A stretch of DNA of 44,380 nt from a virus. Both the position numbers and the translations under genes were made by a program. Of this stretch, positions 20,910 to 27,976 are shown one piece after another (position 1 is the first letter of the stretch; every line of letters begins with the position of its first letter). Below the pieces are notes generated by a model. That model had not been told where the DNA came from, did no database searches, and was given only the letters and a program-made list of their open reading frames with translations. The DNA lies in the IMG/VR virus record IMGVR_UViG_3300011116_000636, positions 1 through 44,380 of that record. One strand, given 5' to 3'.

Positions 20910-21641
20910 TTATTCCCACCACACCATGTCTGTCACAACGCCATTAACGTCGTACTTGCGTGGTTGGCTGTCACACTCAATCCAGTCCAATGCAGACCTC
21001 GCGCTTGTCATGTCGTCCATGACTTGATAGCCCACTCTCTCGCAGTCCTTTGAGAGTTGTCGCAGTGTCTTGTTGATGTCAGTCATGCACTGCCACATTG
21101 CCAGTTGCCCAGCAGTCATATTGCCCTTGTCGGACGTGCCTGCATAACTTGAGGACATATCCTCTTTGAGATATACCACAATGTCATTACGCGAGCCTCC
21201 GTCAGTGCCAATGAGGTCTCCGTTCTCGTTATAGAACTCCAAATTAAAGGAATTATAGTGCGAGTAATGATTACTAATACTACTGCGAACAAGACGTACT
21301 TCGTTCAGACTCCACCCATGCAAGAAGTAGTTTGCACCCCAGTTGAGTTTATGCGCCTCGTCACGATAGAGACGTCCGTAGAACGCCACTCCGTCGCCCT
21401 GACAATGGTTAAGTGAGAACTCTACTTTGAGGTCGCTAAACTTGTCCCATGTCGTTTCGTCAGTAAGCACACTGAGAACGTGGTCTTGGATTGTCTCCTC
21501 AACTTCGTAGTCGTTGATACACTCGTACTCAACTTCGCGCACTCGCTGTACTACTGCCTTCTTTACCTCGTCCGACAACTCGTCGTAGGTATAAACTACC
21601 TTAGTCCGAGTTACCTCTTTGCCATTAATGATTGTGTCCAT
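20910..21641 (-). CDS. Conserved-looking phage protein (243 aa)
   Basis: MDTIINGKEVTRTKVVYTYD with a helix (ELSDEVKKAVVQRVREVEYE) and a core LKVEFSLNHCQGDGVAFYGR, a CQGDGVAF motif I have seen in other phage early proteins of unknown function. Acidic; ends DWIECDSQPRKYDVNGVV. GGAGG precedes ATG 21641. The message begins with the long hairpin at 21664-21726. Confidence 0.65.
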   Translation of the reverse strand: MDTIINGKEVTRTKVVYTYDELSDEVKKAVVQRVREVEYECINDYEVEETIQDHVLSVLTDETTWDKFSDLKVEFSLNHCQGDGVAFYGRLYRDEAHKLNWGANYFLHGWSLNEVRLVRSSISNHYSHYNSFNLEFYNENGDLIGTDGGSRNDIVVYLKEDMSSSYAGTSDKGNMTAGQLAMWQCMTDINKTLRQLSKDCERVGYQVMDDMTSARSALDWIECDSQPRKYDVNGVVTDMVWWE

Positions 21642-21663
21642 TGTGTCCTCCCTAGTTGTTGTG

Positions 21664-21726
21664 ATAAGTAGAGGTGCTACCGACTACGGTAGTCTTACTC
21701 GTTTATCATTGCGAACCTCTACTTAT
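21664..21726 (-). ncRNA. Structured 5' leader (long stem plus inner hairpin)
   Basis: ATAAGTAGAGGT (21664-21675) is perfectly complementary to ACCTCTACTTAT (21715-21726). Inside, CTACCG and CGGTAG (21677-21692) pair around ACTA. The promoter at 21732-21761 would start transcription at the edge of the stem, so the message of the 20910-21641 gene has this at its extreme 5' end. It could stabilise the mRNA, bind a regulator or work as a small RNA. Confidence 0.6.
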
Positions 21727-21731
21727 TACTA

Positions 21732-21761
21732 ACCTTATCAGACGAAGTGTAGGATTGTCAA
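21732..21761 (-). promoter_or_regulatory. Early promoter (21.7 kb)
   Basis: TTGACA (21756-21761), 18-base gap, TAAGGT (21732-21737). Drives the 20910-21641 gene with its structured leader. Confidence 0.6.
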
Positions 21762-21782
21762 GAGGGGGGGTCTTGACAATCC
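21751..21782. repeat. Inverted pair of operator motifs around G7
   Basis: GGATTGTCAAGA, seven G, TCTTGACAATCC: a perfect inverted repeat of the operator-like motif. The right half also has TAAGTT nineteen bases away on the plus strand, so an outward promoter is possible. This is the only place where the motif occurs in both directions. Confidence 0.7.
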
Positions 21783-22003
21783 AACGTACTCGGCTGATAA
21801 GTTGTGGTTGCCCACTCAATCGGAGGAGGAGGAGGAGTTGCACCATAGTCGTCGTATAACTCGGCGTACTCAACAATCATTGTATCGTTCCAGTTGCCCA
21901 TCTCGTTATAGTCGTTGGCAGTCCATGTACTATCGTCTATGAAGGCAATAGAGTCGGGCGAGCAACCTCCCCATGAGCCATTGTTCTTGTCAATGTAAAT
22001 CAT
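21758..22003 (-). CDS. Unknown acidic Trp/Asp-rich protein (81 aa)
   Basis: MIYIDKNNGSWGGCSPDSIA start at ATG 22003 (ATGA overlap). Rich in Trp, Asp and Tyr (DSTWTANDYNEMGNWNDT), then a Pro run (ATPPPPPIEW). Its last residues (STLDCQDPPS) run through the operator inverted repeat, so its end is shared with regulatory DNA. No family recognised. Confidence 0.55.
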   Translation of the reverse strand: MIYIDKNNGSWGGCSPDSIAFIDDSTWTANDYNEMGNWNDTMIVEYAELYDDYGATPPPPPIEWATTTYQPSTLDCQDPPS

Positions 22004-22254
22004 GAGATAGGAGACTTCAATGAGGCTAATTCGCGCTGTAATCCTGAGCCTTCGCAGTTGTCAATGAGCATAAACAGTTCGTTTATCCATTTTGCAACTT
22101 TTACTGGCAGTGGAGTGGTGCTGAGATAAGTCTCATACTCGTTTGCGATTTCGTTAATCTCTGAAACTAATCCTGACCCCTCGCAGTTGCGAGTAATGTC
22201 AAGAACTTCTTTGATAAACATTTTGTAATCTTTTGTGGTCGTTTTTGTTGTCAT
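22000..22254 (-). CDS. Small protein with duplicated NCEGSGL unit (84 aa)
   Basis: Contains the unit twice: DITRNCEGSGLVSEINEI and LIDNCEGSGLQRELASL, each with helices around it, so it is a tandem duplication of a ~35-residue element. ATG 22254 lies six bases after TAGGAT. Function unknown. Confidence 0.6.
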   Translation of the reverse strand: MTTKTTTKDYKMFIKEVLDITRNCEGSGLVSEINEIANEYETYLSTTPLPVKVAKWINELFMLIDNCEGSGLQRELASLKSPIS

Positions 22255-22260
22255 ATCCTT

Positions 22261-22291
22261 ATCCTAGTATATTTGTTGTTGTTTTGTCAAG
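22261..22291 (-). promoter_or_regulatory. Early promoter (22.3 kb)
   Basis: TTGACA (22285-22290), 18-base gap, TAGGAT (22261-22266), then six bases to ATG 22254, giving a leaderless or near-leaderless message. A TATACT overlaps the -10. Confidence 0.55.
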
Positions 22292-22300
22292 TGGTCGTAG

Positions 22301-22576
22301 TCAGTGTGTGGCACACCACCAGCACACTACGTTGTCGTGGTCGTCACTCCACGTTGGCACGTAATTGCAGTGGTCGTACGTCATGTGGTCGCCACATGCA
22401 GGGCATTTGCTAATGTCAATGTCCTCTATGGCTACGTCGTCGTATCCTTTCAGTGAATACTTTTGAGCAAGTGCCAGTGCTTCATTGTGGTCGGTAATGT
22501 AGTGGTCGTTTATTTCCACGCCACCTACCCACACCGAGTACATGGTCAATGGATACATGTTGGTTAAGTTACTCAC
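22301..22576 (-). CDS. Small zinc-binding protein (91 aa)
   Basis: GTG 22576 is chosen: GGAGGA lies five bases upstream and it overlaps the stop of the 46-residue gene; a longer frame would run through that gene. Reads SNLTNMYPLTMYSVWVGGVE, then NEALALAQKYSLKGYDDVAI (a helix seen in small phage proteins), and CPACGDH ... CWWCATH, a two-knuckle zinc site. Confidence 0.6.
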   Translation of the reverse strand: MSNLTNMYPLTMYSVWVGGVEINDHYITDHNEALALAQKYSLKGYDDVAIEDIDISKCPACGDHMTYDHCNYVPTWSDDHDNVVCWWCATH

Positions 22577-22709
22577 TATGTTCCTCCTCCCACTCACAAA
22601 ATGAGCAAGTACCGTCGTCGTTGTTCCAGTTCGCGCAAACGCATCTGCGATAAGGATTGGTTGTTTCAATCTCAATTTTCAAATCAAGATACTCTTGTTC
22701 AGTCATCAT
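22569..22709 (-). CDS. Small Cys-rich protein (46 aa)
   Basis: MMTEQEYLDLKIEIETTNPY start at 22709 (ATGA overlap), then CVCANWNNDDGTCSFCEWEE: four cysteines in CxC and CxxC pairs, a compact zinc knuckle. Ends EEEHSE. Overlaps the next start by eight bases. Confidence 0.6.
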   Translation of the reverse strand: MMTEQEYLDLKIEIETTNPYRRCVCANWNNDDGTCSFCEWEEEHSE

Positions 22710-22993
22710 TGTTCAAACTTCTCGTATGGGATTTCAATGTGGGCGTCAGTCCACTCCACTTCGGTCACAAAATAGCCAATGCGATTAACAAAATGCCAAC
22801 CAGCAAGTATGTATGTTCCACCCTCACCGTCTACCCATGTCCACACTTTATTAAAAGGTGCGTTTTTTACAAACTCATATTCGTCACCGAACGTCTCAAA
22901 AATAATACTCTCGCCATTACTATCGGCAATAGTATTGTTAATTGGTTTGTACCAATCCTCCCATATTTCAACTGAGTCGCAAATAGTTGTCAT
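22706..22993 (-). CDS. Unknown small protein (95 aa)
   Basis: MTTICDSVEIWEDWYKPINN; beta-rich with many Trp (FNKVWTWVDGEGGTYILAGW, VNRIGYFVTEVEWTDAHIEI). AGGAGG before ATG 22993. Shape suggests a small beta barrel. Function unknown. Confidence 0.6.
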   Translation of the reverse strand: MTTICDSVEIWEDWYKPINNTIADSNGESIIFETFGDEYEFVKNAPFNKVWTWVDGEGGTYILAGWHFVNRIGYFVTEVEWTDAHIEIPYEKFEQ

Positions 22994-23166
22994 TGTGTTA
23001 CCTCCTCAATGCCTGTGATTTCGCACTCGTTGTCCTCTACCACTCTTTTGTCGCTTTCATACCCATTTACGTCTGCCCATATTCTTTTGGCTTCTGTCTC
23101 GTTTGTAGCGTCTACATAGTAAGCGACATAATCAGTTTCAGTAACCATAATTTTGTAAGTTGTCAT
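22990..23166 (-). CDS. Unknown small protein (58 aa)
   Basis: MTTYKIMVTETDYVAYYVDA, then TNETEAKRIWADVNGYESDK, ending EITGIEEVTQ. A strand-helix pattern with (A/D)ATNETEA is typical of small phage proteins that pair with similar neighbours (for example NEALALAQ in the 91-residue protein). ATGA overlaps on both sides; it also encodes the ribosome site of the next gene. Confidence 0.6.
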   Translation of the reverse strand: MTTYKIMVTETDYVAYYVDATNETEAKRIWADVNGYESDKRVVEDNECEITGIEEVTQ

Positions 23167-23345
23167 TGTGTTTTCTCCAAATCATCAGTTCCAATGTATA
23201 ACATTTCTGCTTCGGTTAAATCCCAACCGTAATACTCATGGATAAGTTCTGTTGCGTCAGAAACTGCGCTCTCCTTGTCTTTAGACGAAACTGTTGTGGT
23301 CATGCACATATGTACGCCAACAAATTGAACGTTATAGTCAGGCAT
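23163..23345 (-). CDS. Unknown small protein (60 aa)
   Basis: Start ATG 23345 (MPDYNVQFVGVHMCMTTTVS), five bases after the preceding stop; a longer hydrophobic extension is rejected because it overlaps that gene. Strand-helix form: VQFVGVHMCMTTTV then KESAVSDATELIHEYYGWDL. Function unknown. Confidence 0.55.
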   Translation of the reverse strand: MPDYNVQFVGVHMCMTTTVSSKDKESAVSDATELIHEYYGWDLTEAEMLYIGTDDLEKTQ

Positions 23346-23350
23346 GCTAA

Positions 23351-23812
23351 TCACCAAGACGACGAGTATACAAATGACCACTCGTCTCCCATTTTTCCAA
23401 TTTTGTCAATAACGCTAATTGTGTCTTTTAATTGTTCAAAGTACCATTCGTCGTATTCGTTTCCTCCAAAAAAGAAACCTTCAAAAACTGGTAACAACTC
23501 CATAGCCTGTGTAGGCTCTGCTAAAACTAATTCACACAACTCTTTAAGTGTGTAGAGACGTTCCAAATCAACATAAGAGTCTCTGCAATCGTCCTCTCCA
23601 TTTTGACAAATGTCCACAAACCATTTATGGATTTGATTGGCTTTGCGCCATTGCGCCACTTTTACGCGAATAATCGCAGTTGGCATGTCTACATCAACAA
23701 AATCAACTGCGTCAGCAACCTCAATAAGTTTATTAAGTGTTTCCGAGTTGTCCTTATTGTTAGTATACGTGGAGTAATACTTCTCTGCGTATAAAAATTG
23801 GTCTAATCCCAT
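23351..23812 (-). CDS. Conserved phage protein of the W(R)KANQIHKWFV family (153 aa)
   Basis: The start MGLDQFLYAEKYY, the central VAQWRKANQIHKWFVDICQN, a GEDDCRDSYV stretch and LLPVFEGFFFGGNEYDEWYF near the end match a family of small early proteins I recognise from many phages. No biochemical role is known to me. Strong AGGAGG before ATG 23812, and its own promoter at 23845-23874. Confidence 0.75.
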   Translation of the reverse strand: MGLDQFLYAEKYYSTYTNNKDNSETLNKLIEVADAVDFVDVDMPTAIIRVKVAQWRKANQIHKWFVDICQNGEDDCRDSYVDLERLYTLKELCELVLAEPTQAMELLPVFEGFFFGGNEYDEWYFEQLKDTISVIDKIGKMGDEWSFVYSSSW

Positions 23813-23844
23813 TATGTTATCCTCCTGTTTGTTGTCTTAATGTA

Positions 23845-23875
23845 AATCTATCATAAAGTATGTTGGATTGTCAAG
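23845..23875 (-). promoter_or_regulatory. Early promoter (23.86 kb)
   Basis: TTGACA (23869-23874), 18-base gap, TAGATT (23845-23850). The -35 overlaps the stop codon of the upstream gene. Confidence 0.6.
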
Positions 23876-24215
23876 GGGTAGTTAAATCAAATACCTCGCA
23901 CACAATAAAACTTTGATATGCGTCAGTTGGAGAGTCTCCCCAACTCATGCCTCCAGTAATAAAAAACGTGCGTTTGCCTTTGTCTAATTGAAAAGAGCCA
24001 GTGTCTCGTCTACCAACAGATGAGTACACTTCGTCAATACACTCTTTAAGATGAGCATTAACGTCACTGTCCTCAAGTTCAATTCCACACTGCTCTGCTA
24101 AAAATGTTGCAGTTTCAGTTACGTTGTCTGCTTTAGTTAATTCGTCTGCTTTCGTGTACGCTTGCTCTTTGGTTAATACCATTTCGCAAAGTGAAAAAAT
24201 AAGGTCTGCACCCAT
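23871..24215 (-). CDS. Conserved phage protein with GGMSWGDSPT motif (114 aa)
   Basis: MGADLIFSLCEMVLTKEQAY, a helical first half (EQCGIELEDSDVNAHLKECI) and KRTFFITGGMSWGDSPTDAY, a motif I recognise from actinophage early proteins of unknown function. Stop codon lies in the downstream operator. Preceded by two bases and the 24218-24478 gene. Confidence 0.65.
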   Translation of the reverse strand: MGADLIFSLCEMVLTKEQAYTKADELTKADNVTETATFLAEQCGIELEDSDVNAHLKECIDEVYSSVGRRDTGSFQLDKGKRTFFITGGMSWGDSPTDAYQSFIVCEVFDLTTP

Positions 24216-24217
24216 AA

Positions 24218-24478
24218 CTATTCTCCTCCTGTTGTAGTGTGTTGATTTTCATATACCAGTTCATATTCAATAATTCCAAACTCGTTATTTAACGAGTCCC
24301 ATTCAACTAACTCTTTGACGTTCTCAAAATAATAAAAAATAGAATTATCATCTACTCCATAACTATCTACTTCGTTTACTTCGTCGTACTCACCAAAAGA
24401 CACGTAAACTGTTTTGCTAAAATCCTCGTCGTTAAACTGCATGATTACCCATGCCCCTATCGGCATTTCATTAATCAT
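24218..24478 (-). CDS. Unknown protein, paralogue of 27956-28411 (86 aa)
   Basis: MPIGAWVIMQFNDEDFSKTV, YVSFGEYDEVNEVDSYGVDD and ENVKELVEWDSLNNEFGII align with KPIGAHCLVQFDHDTKPSSE, YVSFGYYEGMTDTDKYGVFA and GEHELVKYCIETYHDATFII in the 151-residue protein, so the two arose by duplication. Function unknown; the fold is probably a small beta-rich domain. Confidence 0.6.
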   Translation of the reverse strand: MINEMPIGAWVIMQFNDEDFSKTVYVSFGEYDEVNEVDSYGVDDNSIFYYFENVKELVEWDSLNNEFGIIEYELVYENQHTTTGGE

Positions 24479-24665
24479 TGTCTACGCTCAGAATATCTCG
24501 GAGAGGCAAAATGTAATCAGTGCTGTTGCCTGCTGAGTCATAGCCCTCAATGTAAACATTCTCGTTATCTACTTTAGTAACAGTAACGTCGTCGTGATAT
24601 GTCCACTCAGTATCAATGGTTACTATTTGACCGATTGAGTTTTTTAATTTAGTGATGTTGTCCAT
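24471..24665 (-). CDS. Small unknown protein (64 aa)
   Basis: MDNITKLKNSIGQIVTIDTE; beta-rich (VTVTKVDNENVYIEGYDSAG) and acid ending (LPLRDILSVDND). ATG 24665 is six bases from TAACAT, a leaderless geometry. It overlaps the next gene by eight bases. Function unknown. Confidence 0.55.
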   Translation of the reverse strand: MDNITKLKNSIGQIVTIDTEWTYHDDVTVTKVDNENVYIEGYDSAGNSTDYILPLRDILSVDND

Positions 24666-24671
24666 AACTGT

Positions 24672-24703
24672 ATGTTAGCAAATGACTATGTAGGATTGTC
24701 AAG
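24672..24703 (-). promoter_or_regulatory. Early promoter (24.7 kb)
   Basis: TTGACA (24697-24702), 19-base gap, TGC-TAACAT (24672-24677), six bases to the ATG. Confidence 0.6.
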
Positions 24704-25270
24704 TGGAATTGTAAGTTGATTTTTAAGAAGTGTTTTAGTTAAATACTCATTTACTTGTGAAGGATTGTATGAATACTCTGCCAATGCTTGTCCAATCAAA
24801 TCAAGTTCCATGTAACCAAAGTCAGGCATTGGAATTGCTTTTTTAGTTTTATATGTAGTGTCATTCCAACCAACCATGTCTAAAAACAAAGTTAATGGTG
24901 TTGGATACGTGTAGTAATCACTCCACCAATACAATCGTGGTGTATGTACCAACTCTGTTTCAATTACAGGCATTTCAATTTCGTCGTTACTACTGCCATT
25001 AAAATTATATTGGTTTAATTCAATATACTTAGAGGTGATAGTTTCAATGTTTCCGTCTCCACGCATTTCTTGTGGATATGCAGTTGCATACAAAACTCCT
25101 TCCTCAGAACAAGCATGGAAGTTGATATCCCAGTAGTTGTTGTAGGAGTAAAACTCGTCGCAACCTTGATAAATCTTGTCGTGTTGTGCCAATGCTTTTA
25201 CATAACCGTTTGCCCACACTTTGAGCGTGTTTAATTCTTGTCTCGTAATCTTTGGTGTTGTGTTATCCAC
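24686..25270 (-). CDS. Unknown protein (194 aa)
   Basis: GTG 25270 with AAGGAA seven bases upstream. MDNTTPKITRQELNTLKVWA, aromatic-rich core (DEFYSYNNYWDINFHACSEE, PRLYWWSDYYTYPTPLTLFL) and a helical end (ALAEYSYNPSQVNEYLTKTL). No family recognised. The stop lies within the next operator. Confidence 0.6.
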   Translation of the reverse strand: MDNTTPKITRQELNTLKVWANGYVKALAQHDKIYQGCDEFYSYNNYWDINFHACSEEGVLYATAYPQEMRGDGNIETITSKYIELNQYNFNGSSNDEIEMPVIETELVHTPRLYWWSDYYTYPTPLTLFLDMVGWNDTTYKTKKAIPMPDFGYMELDLIGQALAEYSYNPSQVNEYLTKTLLKNQLTIPLDNPT

Positions 25271-25484
25271 TAAATGTTCCTTATAGTTGTTTGTTGATAT
25301 TACTATTATTACTTGTCAAGTAACTTACTACCCATAACAAAACAAAATTATTGTTTGTAAATGTTGCCTAAAAACTTATACAAACTTCATTTCTTTTCAA
25401 ACCAACGTATGTTTTATACAGTTAGGGACTGTTTAGGATAAAACGTGTGTTGTTCTGTTGTTATGAGTAGTAAATCACTTAACC
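25271..25484. other. Intergenic region with operator motif and hairpin
   Basis: 214 bases without a gene. It holds ACTTGTCAAG (25311-25320), with only a poor TATCAA -10 near it, and the hairpin at 25411-25444. The rest is AT-rich and featureless. Confidence 0.5.
25411..25444 (-). terminator. Bulged hairpin after 25485-25763 gene
   Basis: GTTTTATACAGT pairs with ACTGT and ATAAAAC (five-base bulge between them, TAGGG loop). It lies 41 bases past the stop of the 25485-25763 gene and may end the transcript. No long T-run follows, so it could also be a structural element. Confidence 0.45.
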
Positions 25485-25763
25485 TTATTTTGTAGCCCAT
25501 TGAGAACGTGGAAGTTGTTTTTCTACTTTCTCCAACCAATCATTGTAAGATGTCGGAGTGACTACAAAAGAATGTGCGTCGCTAGGAGGTGTAACTGGGC
25601 AAGCGTTTCCCTCCATTACTGTTGTAATCTTGTGAGTTGGTTGTCTGTTGTCGGCAACTACATTGCTTCCACCTGCCGACAAATACACAATTTGTATCCT
25701 ACGTGGATTGCCTTCGGGGTCAGGTTTTGTACACGTAAGATGAATTACATAACGGGTAATCAT
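25485..25763 (-). CDS. Unknown protein (92 aa)
   Basis: MITRYVIHLTCTKPDPEGNP, beta-rich (RRIQIVYLSAGGSNVVADNR) with a Trp-containing helix (SYNDWLEKVEKQLPRSQWAT). ATGA overlap with the upstream gene. Function unknown. Confidence 0.55.
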   Translation of the reverse strand: MITRYVIHLTCTKPDPEGNPRRIQIVYLSAGGSNVVADNRQPTHKITTVMEGNACPVTPPSDAHSFVVTPTSYNDWLEKVEKQLPRSQWATK

Positions 25764-26071
25764 TTCTTTTTCCCCTCTTTAATGTTGATTGTTACACTTG
25801 GCGCATATGTCACGCTTTGGTCTACGTTAATAATGTTGTTAATTTGTTGTGGCTCGCTCAATGCAATGTCAGAGGTGATAAGACTCACACTGCCAGTTGA
25901 GATGTCCTCAACAATAAACACGTTTGCCCCCTCGCCAACATTACGCAATGCGTCGTCAAGGTCTGCCAGTGCAATTCTGACTGCTTCGTTGGCTGTTTCT
26001 ACGGTTGTATCGTAAATGTTAATCCACGATACAACCCAACGGTCTTTGTTTTTAGACAGTTTATTTTTCAT
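25760..26071 (-). CDS. Unknown protein (103 aa)
   Basis: MKNKLSKNKDRWVVSWINIY then a helix (TANEAVRIALADLDDALRNV), strand (GANVFIVEDISTGSVSLITS) and a second helix-strand with basic end (VTINIKEGKKK). Small alpha/beta fold, no family recognised. It overlaps the upstream gene by eleven bases. Confidence 0.55.
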   Translation of the reverse strand: MKNKLSKNKDRWVVSWINIYDTTVETANEAVRIALADLDDALRNVGEGANVFIVEDISTGSVSLITSDIALSEPQQINNIINVDQSVTYAPSVTINIKEGKKK

Positions 26072-26282
26072 AAATGCTTTCTAATGTGCTTGGATAATGG
26101 TCAGGCAAAATGCGTGGTACTCCTGCTTTGCGAGCATATGGACGAAACTCAGGGTACTGGTCTGTAATGTTCCCAATCTCTGAAAACAACGTCAAACGTT
26201 CTTTTTCGTTGTATGTCATGGACATACGAATTAACAACGTGTTGAACCAGTCCAAAGTATCCCAAAGTTTTAAGTTGTTCAT
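26061..26282 (-). CDS. Unknown protein (73 aa)
   Basis: ATG 26282 overlaps the upstream stop as ATGA; longer frames are rejected. MNNLKLWDTLDWFNTLLIRM, helical, then RLTLFSEIGNITDQYPEFRP and a PYARKAGVPRILPDHYPS end. No family recognised. Confidence 0.55.
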   Translation of the reverse strand: MNNLKLWDTLDWFNTLLIRMSMTYNEKERLTLFSEIGNITDQYPEFRPYARKAGVPRILPDHYPSTLESIYEK

Positions 26283-26527
26283 ACTGCTTCGTCTGTGTCG
26301 CACAAATAAGTTCTGACGACCATTGCTGAGGGGAAAAACACATGATGAATTGACCAGTGTTGGAGAACCCAACCTTGTCGTGACGCCCCATTCAACTTGT
26401 GAACAAGCGTTTCTTTTTTCCACGCGCAGATAAGGCGATAACGATTGTACGTTTTGACATACTTTCCATCACCCACGTATTTCTCAGTAAAAATTACATT
26501 GCTTTTTTCTAATGTACTTGTTGTCAT
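26279..26527 (-). CDS. Unknown protein (82 aa)
   Basis: ATG 26527 with GGAGG four bases away; a longer frame would run through the promoter. MTTSTLEKSNVIFTEKYVGD, beta-rich (NRYRLICAWKKETLVHKLNG) with an ASRQGWVLQHWSIHHVFF segment and DTDEAV end. The GW(V/E)L.HWS pattern occurs in small phage beta proteins. Function unknown. Confidence 0.6.
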   Translation of the reverse strand: MTTSTLEKSNVIFTEKYVGDGKYVKTYNRYRLICAWKKETLVHKLNGASRQGWVLQHWSIHHVFFPSAMVVRTYLCDTDEAV

Positions 26528-26555
26528 GACTACCTCCAATGGTGTCTCTAATTCC

Positions 26556-26587
26556 AGTTTAGTATATTGTGTACCTTGATTGTCAAG
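26556..26587 (-). promoter_or_regulatory. Early promoter (26.6 kb)
   Basis: TTGACA (26581-26586), 19-base gap, TAAACT (26556-26561), with a TATACT overlapping. Lies just after the WhiB stop. Confidence 0.6.
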
Positions 26588-26591
26588 TGTT

Positions 26592-26909
26592 TTACGCATT
26601 TTGTTTCTCCTTTTGTTCTTTAATAAAGTTGTTTCTGTCATCAATCAATCTTTTATCACGCGCACGTTTACCGTATTTACTACGACCTGTAAAGTTTACT
26701 CCTCCCCACATTCCGTACTCCTCTGAATTATTAATGGCAAAGTCGTAGCACTCTGCAGAGACAGTGCAGTCCAAACAAACGCTACGCGCTTTGCTGTAGT
26801 TTTTCTTGTAAGAATATCTTTTACCAACACCTATGACTGGGAAAAACAAATTGGTTGGTTTCCCAGCGCAATTTGCTTTCCCCTGCCAAGCAACAGATGT
26901 AACATTCAC
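26592..26909 (-). CDS. WhiB-family iron-sulfur transcription factor (105 aa)
   Basis: Four cluster cysteines: C14 (KANC), C45 and C48 (VCLDC), C54 (AEC), followed by the WhiB turn YGMWGG at 65-70 and a basic C-terminus (TGRSKYGKRARDKRLIDDRN). WhiB proteins bind a [4Fe-4S] cluster and the sigma factor's region 4 to alter promoter choice; phage versions such as WhiBTM4 shut off host WhiB genes. The GTG start overlaps the DUF932 stop. The gap from C14 to C45 is longer than usual, with a KRYSYKKNY insertion. Confidence 0.9.
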   Translation of the reverse strand: MNVTSVAWQGKANCAGKPTNLFFPVIGVGKRYSYKKNYSKARSVCLDCTVSAECYDFAINNSEEYGMWGGVNFTGRSKYGKRARDKRLIDDRNNFIKEQKEKQNA

Positions 26910-27913
26910 AACAGAACCAACTTGTCAATGGCTTCCATTACTGAACGGTCTTGTGTCGTGACCTTGCCTGTCAAGGCGTTCATCATGTTACGTTCAACAC
27001 GGTTTTCATCTTTGCCAACAATATGTTGGTTATAGGTGTTGAAGGCTTGAATTACTCCGAGTGCTGTTCCCTGAAACGGTGCAACACGAGGGTCATTCCG
27101 ATACATGTCTTTAATGCGCTCTTGTTTGTTCTCAACGCGAGAGATTGCTTGCTTTGCGACGTTTACGTCAGCATTGACTGGCATAAGCCTCTCAACGATT
27201 GCTTGCCATTCACGGTCAGACACTTTGATATTGACATACTTCGTCACCTCAGCAACAATGTCATCTGTCATTTGATGTACGAAACCAAGTGCGTCACGTA
27301 CGCTTTGGAGACGGAAGTTGCTGTTCTTGCTGTGACGTGCGCGAAACTCCTCTGTCTTTTCACCCAATGCACGAGCCAACAAGTTGTCACACTCAACGCG
27401 AGTGCTTACCTGTTTGAACGTTGTACTAATTGAACCGTTGTGACTTGTAGTTGCGAGCAACATAGGGCGCACTGAGAAACCGTCAAGGATTTTGATAGTC
27501 TCAGGCATTTCAACACTAACGAAACTAATAGCACCATTTTTTAAGATGCCTGCGCTTCCAATGTTCAAGTCGTCGTCCAACAAGTGCGACACGCTCTCAA
27601 TAAGCCACTGCTTGTATTGGTGAATAGCGTAACTGTCCTTAAACATACCGAGTACGTCTCCACTATCGGAACGCACAATGGCTTTACGGTCAGTTTCCAA
27701 ACGATAGTTGTCGTTCCATTTAACAAACACTGGGGCTTCTTGTGCTTCCCATGAGAACAAACGACGAATTACGTCGTCCACTGGAATTGCCTTTTCGTAG
27801 TGATTTGGCTCACCACTTTGCTCGTCCTTGCGATAATGCCACGCATTACCACGCTGTCCTGTATAGCCAATAAGACAATACTTATTTAACCATTCGTAAG
27901 TTTCTTTACTCAT
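26906..27913 (-). CDS. DUF932 / TIGR03299-type phage-plasmid protein (335 aa)
   Basis: Start MSKETYEWLNKYCLIGYTGQ (GTGQRGNAWHY near residue 20 is typical), IPVDDVIRRLFSWEA, KAIVRSDSGDVLGMFKDSYA near 80, then GSAGILKNGAISFVSVEM and TTSHNGSISTTFKQVSTRVE-CDN, the most conserved run in this family. Length agrees with relatives (~330). The role is unknown; it is found on phages and mobile plasmids. GGAG before ATG, promoter at 27946-27975. Confidence 0.85.
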   Translation of the reverse strand: MSKETYEWLNKYCLIGYTGQRGNAWHYRKDEQSGEPNHYEKAIPVDDVIRRLFSWEAQEAPVFVKWNDNYRLETDRKAIVRSDSGDVLGMFKDSYAIHQYKQWLIESVSHLLDDDLNIGSAGILKNGAISFVSVEMPETIKILDGFSVRPMLLATTSHNGSISTTFKQVSTRVECDNLLARALGEKTEEFRARHSKNSNFRLQSVRDALGFVHQMTDDIVAEVTKYVNIKVSDREWQAIVERLMPVNADVNVAKQAISRVENKQERIKDMYRNDPRVAPFQGTALGVIQAFNTYNQHIVGKDENRVERNMMNALTGKVTTQDRSVMEAIDKLVLL

Positions 27914-27945
27914 GTTATTCTCCTTTTATTTTGGTTGTTATTCTT

Positions 27946-27976
27946 AGTTTAACAATTAGGTTGTAGTTTTGTCAAG
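27946..27976 (-). promoter_or_regulatory. Early promoter (27.97 kb)
   Basis: TTGACA (27970-27975), 18-base gap, TAAACT (27946-27951); drives the DUF932 and WhiB genes. The motif is TTTTGTCAAGG here. Confidence 0.6.

Noticed and set aside
21664-21726. tRNA gene
   Set aside because: Long acceptor-like stem but no anticodon or T arms of normal length, no CCA; better read as a leader structure. No tRNA was found elsewhere by eye.
17589-27000. Further TGTCAAG matches inside genes (near 17590, 22196, 26969)
   Set aside because: Intragenic, without -10 boxes and with diverged left halves; not counted as operators.
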